From Stutzerimonas kirkiae (GTDB lineage: Bacteria; Pseudomonadota; Gammaproteobacteria; Pseudomonadales; Pseudomonadaceae): a DNA stretch of 60,729 nucleotides. The position numbers were made by a program, and so were the translations under genes. The stretch's first letter is position 1. Every line of letters starts with the position of its first letter. The notes under the pieces are model-generated. The model was not told where the DNA came from and made no database searches. It saw only the letters and a program-made list of their open reading frames with translations. The DNA lies in the NCBI RefSeq assembly GCF_004327335.1, contig NZ_QJUO01000026.1:1-60729 (forward strand), written 5' to 3'. Positions 19,838-27,785 of the stretch are shown here, one piece after another.

Positions 19838-20721
19838 TCGGCGACTACCAGCGCCACTGCCAGGAACGTGTCGACCACTGCCTGGACAGTCTTTTCACGC
19901 CGCCCCTGGCCCAGCTCGAACGCCTCTACCAGGCCATGCGCTACAGCGTGATGAACGGCGGCAAGCGTATACGCCCGCTGCTGGTCTACGCCGCCTGCGA
20001 CGCCCTGCGCGGCGACCGCGCCCAGGCCGATGGCGCCGCCTGCGCGGTGGAACTGATCCATGCCTACTCGCTGGTGCATGACGACCTGCCGGCCATGGAC
20101 GACGACGACCTGCGCCGTGGCCAACCGACCACCCACAAGGCATTCGACGAAGCCTGCGCGATCCTCGCCGGCGATGGCCTGCAGAGCCTGGCCTTCGAGA
20201 CCCTGGCCGAGGCGCGCCTCAACCCCGCCGACCCGGCGTTGCGCCTGAGCATGTTCAGTACCCTGGCACGGGCGGCGGGCGGCGCCGGTATGGTCGGCGG
20301 GCAAGCCATCGACCTCGGCTCGGTCGGCCAGCGACTGGGCCAGGAAGACCTGATGCGCATGCACCGGCACAAGACCGGCGCGTTGATCGAGGCCAGCGTG
20401 CGCCTCGGCGCACTGGCCAGCGGCAATGCCGATCCGGCCAGCCTCGACGCCCTGCGCCGCTATGCCGAAGCCGTCGGCCTGGCCTTCCAGGTACAGGACG
20501 ATGTGCTCGACGTGGAGAGCGACACCGCCACCCTCGGCAAGACCCAGGGCAAGGACCAGGCTCACGACAAACCAACCTACCCGGCCCTGCTCGGCCTGCA
20601 GGCCGCCAAGGACTATGCCCGCGAACTCTGCACGGAGGCGCAGCAGGCCCTGCAACCTTTCGGCGAGCACGCCCGGCCATTATGGGAGTTGGCGAGCTAT
20701 ATAGTCGAACGTAGGCACTGA
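19834..20721 (+). CDS. ispA: Farnesyl diphosphate synthase
   Basis: A 295-residue prenyltransferase that makes farnesyl diphosphate from IPP and DMAPP. The first aspartate-rich motif [15 protein letters not shown] begins at D83. The second ([10 protein letters not shown]) begins at D222. GGKRIRPLL (residues 42-50) is the diphosphate-binding block. In P. aeruginosa xseB-ispA is followed directly by dxs. Here the gene ends in a 7-bp repeat array and dxs is absent from the window. Confidence 0.97.
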   Translation: MIGDYQRHCQERVDHCLDSLFTPPLAQLERLYQAMRYSVMNGGKRIRPLLVYAACDALRGDRAQADGAACAVELIHAYSLVHDDLPAMDDDDLRRGQPTTHKAFDEACAILAGDGLQSLAFETLAEARLNPADPALRLSMFSTLARAAGGAGMVGGQAIDLGSVGQRLGQEDLMRMHRHKTGALIEASVRLGALASGNADPASLDALRRYAEAVGLAFQVQDDVLDVESDTATLGKTQGKDQAHDKPTYPALLGLQAAKDYARELCTEAQQALQPFGEHARPLWELASYIVERRH

Positions 20722-20724
20722 TCT

Positions 20725-20853
20725 AGCTGCAAGCTGCAAGCTGCAAGCTGCAAGCTGCAAGCTGCAAGCTGCAAGCTGCAAGCTGCAAGCTGCAAGCTGC
20801 AAGCTGCAAGCTGCAAGCTGCAAGCTGCAAGCTGCAAGCTGCAAGCTGCAAGC
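20725..20853. repeat. Tandem array of about 18 copies of a 7-bp unit (AGCTGCA)
   Basis: Perfect head-to-tail heptamers over 129 bp, starting 4 bases after the ispA stop codon. The right flank (AATCAGTGTGAAAGGCG, then AAAAAACCCTGTCAAGG) resembles the flank of the second array at 32921-32971. In a 185-bp convergent gap between ispA and waaA with no gene. The number of copies is likely to vary by slippage. Confidence 0.95.
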
Positions 20854-20906
20854 GTAATCAGTGTGAAAGGCGCTCAAAAAACCCTGTCAAGGTTTTTCTT
20901 CCAGCT

Positions 20907-22181
20907 TCAGGCCCCTTCCAACACCCTATCAACCGCCTCCAGCACCCTATCCAGCGCCCCCTGGTTGCGTTGCAGCACGCGCAGACAGGCCTGGCTCATC
21001 GCCGCACGGCGGTCCGGCTCTTGCTCCAGCGTCTGCAGGGCCTGGGCCAGGCTTTCATCGTCGGAGACCTCCAGCAAGGCGCCCTCTTCGCGTAGCTGTG
21101 CGGAAATATCCAGGAAGTTGAACAGGTGCGGGCCACTGAGCACCGGCTTGCCCAACGCGGCGGGTTCGAGCAGGTTGTGCCCGCCGTTGGGCACCAGGCT
21201 GCCGCCGACGAACGCGATATCGGCCAGGGCATAGAGAAACAGCAGCTCGCCCATGGTGTCGCCGAGCATGACCTGGGTTTGCAACTGGACCGGCGCCCCA
21301 CTGGAGCGGCGCACCGTGTTCATCCCCTGGAGGCGGCAAAGTTCGTACACGCCGTCGAAGCGCTCCGGATGGCGCGGCACCAGGATCAGCAGGGCCTGCG
21401 GGGAATACGCCAGCAGGCGGCGATGCGCCGCCAGCACGATTTCGTCCTCGCCGGCATGGGTACTGGCGGCGATCCAGACCGGCCTTGCGCTGGCCTGCCA
21501 GCTCGCGCGCAGTTCATCGCCACGGGGCGACAACTGGGCATCGAGGTGCAGGTCGAACTTGATCGACCCTGTCACTTCGACAGCCGCTGGCCGCGCACCC
21601 AACTGGCGGAAGCGCTCGGCCTCGGCCTCGGTCTGCACGGCAATCAGCGACAACTCGGCCAGCATCGGCGCGGTCAGCCGGGCAAAGCGCGCATAGCCCC
21701 GCGCCGAACGCTCGGAGAGCCGCGCATTGAGCAACGCCACCGGAATGCCGCGCCGCTGGCACTGGTGGATATGGTTCGGCCAGAGCTCGGTCTCCATCAC
21801 CAGCGCCAGCTTCGGCCGTACCCGGTCGAGAAAGCGCGCCGCCGCCCAGGGCAGGTCGTAGGGTAGATAACAGTGCTGCACCTGGTCGCCGAACAATGCG
21901 CGTATACGTTCGGAGCCGGTCGGCGTCATGCAGGTCAGGGTGATCGGCAGGTGCGGATAACGCGCCATCAACTCACGCACCAGCGGCGCCGCGGCGATGC
22001 TTTCGCCCACCGACACCGCGTGCAGCCATATACCTCCTGGCTGGAAATCCGCCAGGTCGATTGCAAAACGCTCGCCGATGCGCTGCGCATAGGCCGGCGC
22101 ACGCCTGGCACGCCAGAACAGCCGCCCCAGGATCACTGGCAGCACGAGGAGGAACAGCAGGGTATAGAGAGTCCGATTCAT
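20907..22181 (-). CDS. waaA: Kdo transferase
   Basis: A 424-residue GT30 glycosyltransferase that adds 3-deoxy-D-manno-octulosonate to lipid A at the inner membrane. A single N-terminal membrane helix (TLYTLLFLLVLPVILG) is followed by GGIWLHAVSVGESIAA with the conserved catalytic Glu region, then the C-terminal Rossmann half with PNGGHNLLEPAALGKPVLSG. Start at ATG 22181 gives MNRTLYTLL and the usual family length. An in-frame upstream extension is not needed. Confidence 0.95.
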   Translation of the reverse strand: MNRTLYTLLFLLVLPVILGRLFWRARRAPAYAQRIGERFAIDLADFQPGGIWLHAVSVGESIAAAPLVRELMARYPHLPITLTCMTPTGSERIRALFGDQVQHCYLPYDLPWAAARFLDRVRPKLALVMETELWPNHIHQCQRRGIPVALLNARLSERSARGYARFARLTAPMLAELSLIAVQTEAEAERFRQLGARPAAVEVTGSIKFDLHLDAQLSPRGDELRASWQASARPVWIAASTHAGEDEIVLAAHRRLLAYSPQALLILVPRHPERFDGVYELCRLQGMNTVRRSSGAPVQLQTQVMLGDTMGELLFLYALADIAFVGGSLVPNGGHNLLEPAALGKPVLSGPHLFNFLDISAQLREEGALLEVSDDESLAQALQTLEQEPDRRAAMSQACLRVLQRNQGALDRVLEAVDRVLEGA

Positions 22182-22397
22182 GGGCGGTGAGCTTATAAGC
22201 GGCAAGCGGCAAACGCCAGAGCGGAACCCGTCCAAAGGACGTATGTGCCTGGATCGGACTCGTAGTATGTGATGCGCCCCATAAAACAGCGCATTACGCT
22301 GTGACTGGCTTCACGCTTTTCGCATACATCCCTTGAGCACAGCGCAGCTCACCCACAATCTGGCGGCCAAACGAACATCTGCGGGCAGCCATGCACC

Positions 22398-22798
22398 ATG
22401 AGCGAAGATCACGACTCTCCCTGGAAAGAAGCGCTGGAAGTGTTCTTCCGGCCATTCCTGCAACTGCTGTTCCCGGATATCGAGGCCCTGGTGGATGGTG
22501 GCCTTGCCGAGCGAAACCGGTGATTACTACGATGCACGAATCACCCGTTACAGCAGAAGACGATTATGCCTTGCGTCAGCTCATTCGAACGCAAGGCACA
22601 GGCAAAAGGGTTCGATAAAGGACGTACCAGTGCGCTGCAGGAAACCCTGCACAAACAGTTATTCCTCAAATTCGGAAATTTGCCAGCAGATATGGAACAA
22701 CGCCTGGAAGCCGCCACGGAATCCGGGCTGAAACGATGGGCGGTACGGATTCTGTTCGCCGGGCAGTTGCCGGAAGTCTTTGCGGAAAGCTTAAGCCC
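22398..22798 (+). pseudogene. Decayed Rpn/PD-(D/E)XK nuclease-family transposase-like gene
   Basis: The start MSEDHDSPWKEALEVFFRPF and the following FLQLLFPDIEALVD are typical of this family. The frame is broken after about 40 codons. A different frame (about 22566-22798) encodes a C-terminal piece with FGNLPADMEQRLEAATESG, KRWAVRILFAGQLPEVF, which is like the DUF4351 tail. The middle (nuclease) part is missing, so a large internal deletion plus frameshifts has inactivated it. ATG at 22398 follows TGCACC without a clear ribosome site. Rpn proteins promote DNA mobility. Confidence 0.72.
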
Positions 22799-22869
22799 CG
22801 GGCTGTTGCCATTTCGTCGCACGCCGCGTTGCCGCTCGGGCTTTAGGGTGCGCAAGCGTCCGGCGCCCG

Positions 22870-24072
22870 CTATGGCTTGCTGCCCAAGGCCACGCCCTCC
22901 AGACCGGGAGTCACGGCCTTCTCGCTACGCGGCAGCCACAGCGCCAGAATGCCCAGCAGCGGCAAGTAGGCACAGGCTTCGAACAGGAAGACGATGCCCT
23001 TCCAGTCGGCCAGCAGCCCCAGCACGGCGGCGGCGATACCGCTGATGCCGAAGGTCAGGCCGAAGAAGAAACCGGCGATCAGGCCGATGCGCTGCGGCAT
23101 CAGGCGCTGGGCATAGACGATGATGATCGGGAACGCCGAGGCCATGGTCACGCCGATGGCCACCGACAGCAGGATCGCCCCTTCCAGGCCGACCTGCGGC
23201 AACAGCAGGGTGAACGGGCAACTGCCGAGGATCGACAGCAGGATCACCGGGCGCTGGCCGAAGCGGTCGCTGAGCGGGCCGCCGAGCAGGGTGCCCACGG
23301 CCACCGCGGCGAGGAACACGAACAACTGCAATTGCGCCTGGGCCGCGCTCAGCCCGAAGCGCTCGATCAGGTAGAAGCTGTAGTAGTTGGCCATCGCCGC
23401 CAGGTAGACGTACTTGGAAAGGATCAGCACGCTCAGCAACAGCATCGCCACGGTATGCAGCCGCCCCCCATCCGCCAGCGTACCGCCCTGCGGGCACGCC
23501 GCCCGGTAAGGCGCCAGCCGTGGCCGCAACCAGAGCAGCAGCCCGCCGCCGGCCACCGCCAGCAGCGGCAGCCAGCCGAGCAGCCCCAGGCCCAGCGGCG
23601 AGATCAGCAATGCGATCAGCAGCGGCGCCAGGGCCGAGCCGATATTGCCGCCCAACTGGAATACCGACTGCGCCAGCCCATGGCGCCCACCAGAGACCAT
23701 GCGCGCCGACCGCGAACCTTCCGGGTGGAACAGCGACGAGCCCAGTCCCAGCAACCCGGCCACCAGCAGCAAGCCGCTGAAGGACTGCGCGAAAGCCAGC
23801 AGCGATAGCGCCAGGCCACTGCACAGCATCGCCAGCGGCAGCAGGCCCGTGCGCGGCCTGCGGTCGCCCCAGGCACCGACCAGGGGCTGGCACACGGAAC
23901 CGACCAGATGAAACACGAAGGTAACCGCCCCCAGTTGCCCATAGCTCAGGCCATGGGCCTCCCGGAGCTGCGGGTAGAGCATCGGCAACAGCGCCTGCAG
24001 CATGTCGTTGAACAGGTGCGCGGTACTGATCGCCAGCAGTAGCGGCCATGCCAGGGAGCGGTTTGTCGCCAT
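22870..24072 (-). CDS. MFS transporter of the fosmidomycin-resistance (Fsr) type
   Basis: A 400-residue, 12-helix major facilitator. The N-terminus TAHLFNDMLQALLPMLYPQL and the motif LFHPEGSRSARMVSGGRHGLAQSV strongly resemble Fsr-type exporters. DRFGQRP in the central loop is an MFS motif A variant. The natural substrate is unknown, and the family name comes from fosmidomycin export in E. coli. Divergent from the binding protein gene at 24303 across a 230-bp AT-rich spacer, so the two may share control. Confidence 0.85.
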   Translation of the reverse strand: MATNRSLAWPLLLAISTAHLFNDMLQALLPMLYPQLREAHGLSYGQLGAVTFVFHLVGSVCQPLVGAWGDRRPRTGLLPLAMLCSGLALSLLAFAQSFSGLLLVAGLLGLGSSLFHPEGSRSARMVSGGRHGLAQSVFQLGGNIGSALAPLLIALLISPLGLGLLGWLPLLAVAGGGLLLWLRPRLAPYRAACPQGGTLADGGRLHTVAMLLLSVLILSKYVYLAAMANYYSFYLIERFGLSAAQAQLQLFVFLAAVAVGTLLGGPLSDRFGQRPVILLSILGSCPFTLLLPQVGLEGAILLSVAIGVTMASAFPIIIVYAQRLMPQRIGLIAGFFFGLTFGISGIAAAVLGLLADWKGIVFLFEACAYLPLLGILALWLPRSEKAVTPGLEGVALGSKP

Positions 24073-24302
24073 CGGGAGGGAAAGGCCAGGACGGATCGGG
24101 GGCCGTATTCAAGCGGCTTGCAGTAGGCCCATGCCAATGCGTTTTCATCATAGTTTTTTTGCTGTTCCGACATAGTTCTTGCGGCCAGCGCCAACACTGA
24201 CTCATGCATTAAAAGAATAAGCAGATAATTTTTAAGTATTTAATTTCAGGTTTCTTTTGCCTGATGGTGCCGCCGCCGAGCAGTCGAATCGACGGAGCCA
24301 CC

Positions 24303-25355
24303 ATGATTCCTTTCCATCCGGGCACCTTCGCCCGAACAGTCTTCCGCAGCGCGGGGCACGCCCTGGCACTGCTGGCCACGCTCTGGATGGCCCAGCCGGC
24401 ATGGGCCGCCAGCGAAATCCGCATCGCCGTGTCGGATATCGGCGCCACCACGCGCCACAGCGGCGGCGGTCTGGTGGACGTGCTCTACGCACGGCAATTG
24501 CTGGAGCAGGAGTTCGCGGAAGACGGCATCCAGGTGCGCTGGGTCTTCATCAAGGGCGCCGGCCCGCTGATCAACGAGGCCTTCGCCAACGGCCAGGTCG
24601 ATCTCGCCTACCTCGGCGACCTGGCCAGCATCATCGGCAAGTCCGGTGGCCTGGATACCCGCGTGGTGGCCGCGGCGGCACGCGGCGTCAACCACTACCT
24701 GGCGGTGCGCCCGGACTCCAGTATCGAGACATTCGCCGATCTCAAGGGTAAACGGGTCGGCCTGTTCCGTGGCACCGCCGCGCAACTGTCCTTTATCGAC
24801 GCCTTGCAGACGGCCGGGCTCTCCGAGCGCGACCTGCGGGTGATCAACCTCGACTTCGCCGCCGCCAGCGCCGCCCTCGCCGCCGGCCATATCGACGCCA
24901 CCTGGGGCGGCAACAATGCCCTGGCTCTGGCGGAGCGTGGCCTCGCCCGGCTACCGCTGTCGACCAAGCAGACCCGCGACGGCGCCGGCCAGTTGAGCGG
25001 GCTGGTGCTGGCCACCCGCGCCTTCGCCGAAGCCCATCCGGACTGGCTGCGGCGCCTGCTGAGCGTGCACCGCCAGGCGGCACGCTGGGCCAGCGACCCG
25101 GCCAATCTCGATGCCTACCTCGAACTGCAGTCCCACCAGAGCGGCTACCCACAAAGCCTGCTGCGTGCCGAACTGGAAGGTGCGCCCCCCCTGAGCGAAC
25201 TGCTGTCGCCGGAACTCGACCAGGGTTTCGTCGAGAAGCTGCGGGCATCCGTCGCCAGCGCGCGCCAGGCCGGGTTGATCCGCCGCGATATCGACCTGCA
25301 GCAATGGCTCGCCCCTGAATTCCTCGAGCAGACCCGCGCCACAGCCACCCCCTGA
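24303..25355 (+). CDS. Orphan ABC substrate-binding protein, sulfonate/taurine-like
   Basis: A 350-residue periplasmic binding protein with a signal peptide ending PAWA (mature ASEIRIAV). The type II binding-protein pattern is clear: GAGPLINEAFANGQVDLAYLGD, then FADLKGKRVGLFRGTAAQ and the later FAEAHPDWLRRLL. This resembles SsuA/TauA-like proteins that bind sulfonates, though ligand class cannot be decided by eye. GACGGAG precedes the ATG. No permease or ATPase gene is next to it. A TonB receptor follows after 83 bp in the same direction. Confidence 0.85.
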   Translation: MIPFHPGTFARTVFRSAGHALALLATLWMAQPAWAASEIRIAVSDIGATTRHSGGGLVDVLYARQLLEQEFAEDGIQVRWVFIKGAGPLINEAFANGQVDLAYLGDLASIIGKSGGLDTRVVAAAARGVNHYLAVRPDSSIETFADLKGKRVGLFRGTAAQLSFIDALQTAGLSERDLRVINLDFAAASAALAAGHIDATWGGNNALALAERGLARLPLSTKQTRDGAGQLSGLVLATRAFAEAHPDWLRRLLSVHRQAARWASDPANLDAYLELQSHQSGYPQSLLRAELEGAPPLSELLSPELDQGFVEKLRASVASARQAGLIRRDIDLQQWLAPEFLEQTRATATP

Positions 25356-25438
25356 GCGACGCGGTCGCCACCCTGACCTGCCCCACCGCCCGGCCCTACC
25401 GGCGGCGGGCGCCACACGAACGCAAGAAAGGAAAGACC

Positions 25439-27685
25439 ATGAAATACCTGCCCTCACTGATCTACCTGGCCGTCGCGCTCGCCTCGACCCAGGGCTTCGC
25501 CGCAACGACGGACACCGAAGAGAAAACCGCCAGCGACACGGCACCACGCCTGAAAACCGTGCGTGTCGAAGGCCAGCGCCAGCAGCAGGACCCGCAGCGC
25601 ACCCCCAGCGCCGCCACCGTGATCGCTGGCGAAGAGCTGCAGCGCCAGGGCATACAGTCCCTGGAGGACCTGCCGCAACTGGCGCCCGGCCTGGATGTGG
25701 CGGTAGTCGACCCCTTCGATACGCGCCTGACCATCCGCGGCATCGGCGATGGCGGCGGTACCGAGATCAACATCGGCATGCCCAGCAGCGTCGGCCTGTT
25801 CCTCGACAACGTCTACCTGAGCCGTCCCGGCATGCTCTCCAACGACCTGCTGGACATCGAGAACGCCACCGTGCTGGCCGGCCCCCAGGGCACCCTGTAC
25901 GGCTACAGCACCACCGGCGGCGCCATCGACATCCAGACGCGCAAGCCGACCTTCGAGCCGGAAGGCTCGATCCGCCAGTCCTTCGGCCAGCGTGGCCATA
26001 CCCAGACCCAGGCGATGTTCTCCGGCCCGCTGAGCGAGACCCTGGCCGGGCGTATCAACCTCTCCCACAGCGAGCGTGGCGGCTACGTCAAGAACCGCTA
26101 CAGCGGGCATGACCTGGGCGGCAGCATCAAGGATGGCGTGCGCGGCCAGTTGCTCTGGGTACCGGCCGACGATTTCAGCCTGCGCCTGATCGCCGACTGG
26201 AACGACGCGCGCAACGCCCCGGTGGCGGTACTCGAATCCACCAACCTGACCAATGGCCGCGACCTGTTCCTCGAACGTGCTCGGGCTGCCGGGGCCAACC
26301 CGGTGATCGGCGGTGTCAACACCGACGACGAGAACCACACCCGCCTGCAGCAGGGTGGCGTCTCCGCCGAAGCCAACTGGGCCCTGGCGGGTGGCTACAA
26401 CCTGCGCTCGACCACCGCCTTCCGTTATTTCGGCTACAAGCCCAGCACCACCGACACCCTGGATATCCCGCTGTACTCCAACAGCGGAGCCGACGTGCGC
26501 GACCGCATCTGGTCCCAGGAAATCCGCCTGGATTCACCGCGCGGCGAGCACTTCGACTACGCCCTCGGCGCCCTCTACTTCGGCGAGAATCTCGACACCT
26601 ACGCCCACGACTACTACGCCGACAACGACCAGGCACCGATCTGGTACGGCAACCGCAACCTCAACGGCAAGCTGGTACAGCGCTGGGGCGAGATCGACGA
26701 ACGCATATTCTCGCTGTTCACCCAAGGCACCTGGCACGTCACCGACAAATTCGACATCACCGCCGGCGTGCGCGGCACCCACCAGCGCAAGGCCGGCTCC
26801 TTCGTGCGGGTCAACCGCAACGACTTCGATTCCGGCGACCTGGTGCAGCGCAAGTTCCTGCCCTCCGGCCTGCTCAACTTCAGCTACTGGTTCCAGCCGG
26901 AGCTGCAGGGCTACCTGACCCTGGGCTATGGCGAGAAGGCCGGCGGCCTGAACATTTCCTCCGGTGCCGCCAACCGCGCCGGCATGGACAGCCTGTTCAT
27001 CCTGCCCGAGTCCACCCGTGGTGCCGAACTGGGCCTCAAGGGCAAATGGTTCGAGCAACGCCTGAGTGCCGACGTGGCGCTGTTCTGGTCGCGGGTCAAG
27101 GACTTCCAGACCAACGCCTACGACGAGGAATTCCAGACCTCCTACCTGATCAACGCCGGCAGCATCCGCTCGCGCGGCATCGCCGCCAGCATCGGCCTGT
27201 ATCCCGTCGAAGGCCTGAGCCTGAACCTGGACGGCACCCTGCTCGACGCCAGCTACATGGAGTTCGACAACGCCCGCTGCCCGGCGGAAGTGACCCTCAG
27301 GGGCAATGCGCCAGCCACCTGCGACCTGTCCGGCGAGCAGGTATTCCGCTCGCCCAAGGTCACCTACAACCTGACCAGCCGCTACGACTGGCGCGCCGGC
27401 GACGGCCTCGACGCCTTCCTGCAGGCACGCTGGAGCTATCGCTCCTGGGCCTATGGCACGGTCGACAACTCGCGCTACACGCGCATCCCCGGCTATGGCC
27501 TGCTCAACCTCTCGGCCGGCCTCGGCGGGCAGTACGGCGACGGTCGCTGGAACGCCTCGGTATGGCTGAACAACGCCCTCGACAAGACCTACTACCGCAC
27601 CCTCAGCGCCGGCAGCTATGGCGAGGTATACGGCAACCGTGGCGAACCCCGTACCCTGGGCGTGACACTGGGCTATGACTTTTGA
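25439..27685 (+). CDS. TonB-dependent outer membrane receptor
   Basis: A 748-residue receptor with signal peptide (residues 1-21, ending TQGFA) and a plug domain. The plug has a TonB-box-like segment (PRLKTVRVEG), LEDLPQLAPGLDVAVV, LTIRGIGDGGGTEI and LAGPQGTLYGYSTTGGAIDI. A 22-strand barrel ends in the terminal aromatic TLGVTLGYDF. GAAAGGAAAGACC precedes the ATG. The plug resembles siderophore/glycoside receptors, but no ligand is evident. It lies between the orphan binding protein and a Tat-exported lyase-like protein, so it may import a glycan fragment or sulfated compound. Confidence 0.9.
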   Translation: MKYLPSLIYLAVALASTQGFAATTDTEEKTASDTAPRLKTVRVEGQRQQQDPQRTPSAATVIAGEELQRQGIQSLEDLPQLAPGLDVAVVDPFDTRLTIRGIGDGGGTEINIGMPSSVGLFLDNVYLSRPGMLSNDLLDIENATVLAGPQGTLYGYSTTGGAIDIQTRKPTFEPEGSIRQSFGQRGHTQTQAMFSGPLSETLAGRINLSHSERGGYVKNRYSGHDLGGSIKDGVRGQLLWVPADDFSLRLIADWNDARNAPVAVLESTNLTNGRDLFLERARAAGANPVIGGVNTDDENHTRLQQGGVSAEANWALAGGYNLRSTTAFRYFGYKPSTTDTLDIPLYSNSGADVRDRIWSQEIRLDSPRGEHFDYALGALYFGENLDTYAHDYYADNDQAPIWYGNRNLNGKLVQRWGEIDERIFSLFTQGTWHVTDKFDITAGVRGTHQRKAGSFVRVNRNDFDSGDLVQRKFLPSGLLNFSYWFQPELQGYLTLGYGEKAGGLNISSGAANRAGMDSLFILPESTRGAELGLKGKWFEQRLSADVALFWSRVKDFQTNAYDEEFQTSYLINAGSIRSRGIAASIGLYPVEGLSLNLDGTLLDASYMEFDNARCPAEVTLRGNAPATCDLSGEQVFRSPKVTYNLTSRYDWRAGDGLDAFLQARWSYRSWAYGTVDNSRYTRIPGYGLLNLSAGLGGQYGDGRWNASVWLNNALDKTYYRTLSAGSYGEVYGNRGEPRTLGVTLGYDF

Positions 27686-27688
27686 GGC

Positions 27689-27769
27689 AGCGGCACGCGG
27701 CACACTTCAAGCCGCAAGAGAAAAGCAGCGGGCTTTTGACTTGTCGCTTGCCGCTTGAAGCGTGCCGCT
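27689..27769. terminator. Imperfect inverted repeat after the TonB receptor gene
   Basis: AGCGGCACG (27689-27697) pairs with CGTGCCGCT (27761-27769), with further pairing through CTTCAAGC/GCTTGAAG and CGCAAG/CTTGCC. The arms use the GCGGCAA heptad motif found elsewhere in the window. It fills the 100-bp gap before the next gene and may reduce read-through. Confidence 0.55.
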
Positions 27770-27785
27770 AAAAACAGGTACATCC

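Noticed and set aside
20725..20853. CRISPR-like array or coding repeat at the heptamer tract
   Set aside because: The 7-bp units are contiguous with no spacers, and the open frame across them (Leu-Gln-Ala-Ala-Cys repeats) is simply a translation of the tandem repeat, with no ribosome site.
22391..23045. Several overlapping plus-strand frames near the waaA-MFS junction as separate small genes
   Set aside because: The pieces fit one decayed transposase-like gene. Beyond 22800 the frame is antisense to the MFS transporter.
26534..27703. A 389-codon minus-strand frame over the TonB receptor
   Set aside because: Antisense to a clear receptor with signal peptide, plug and barrel end. Its Val/Ala/Gly-rich product has no recognisable motif.
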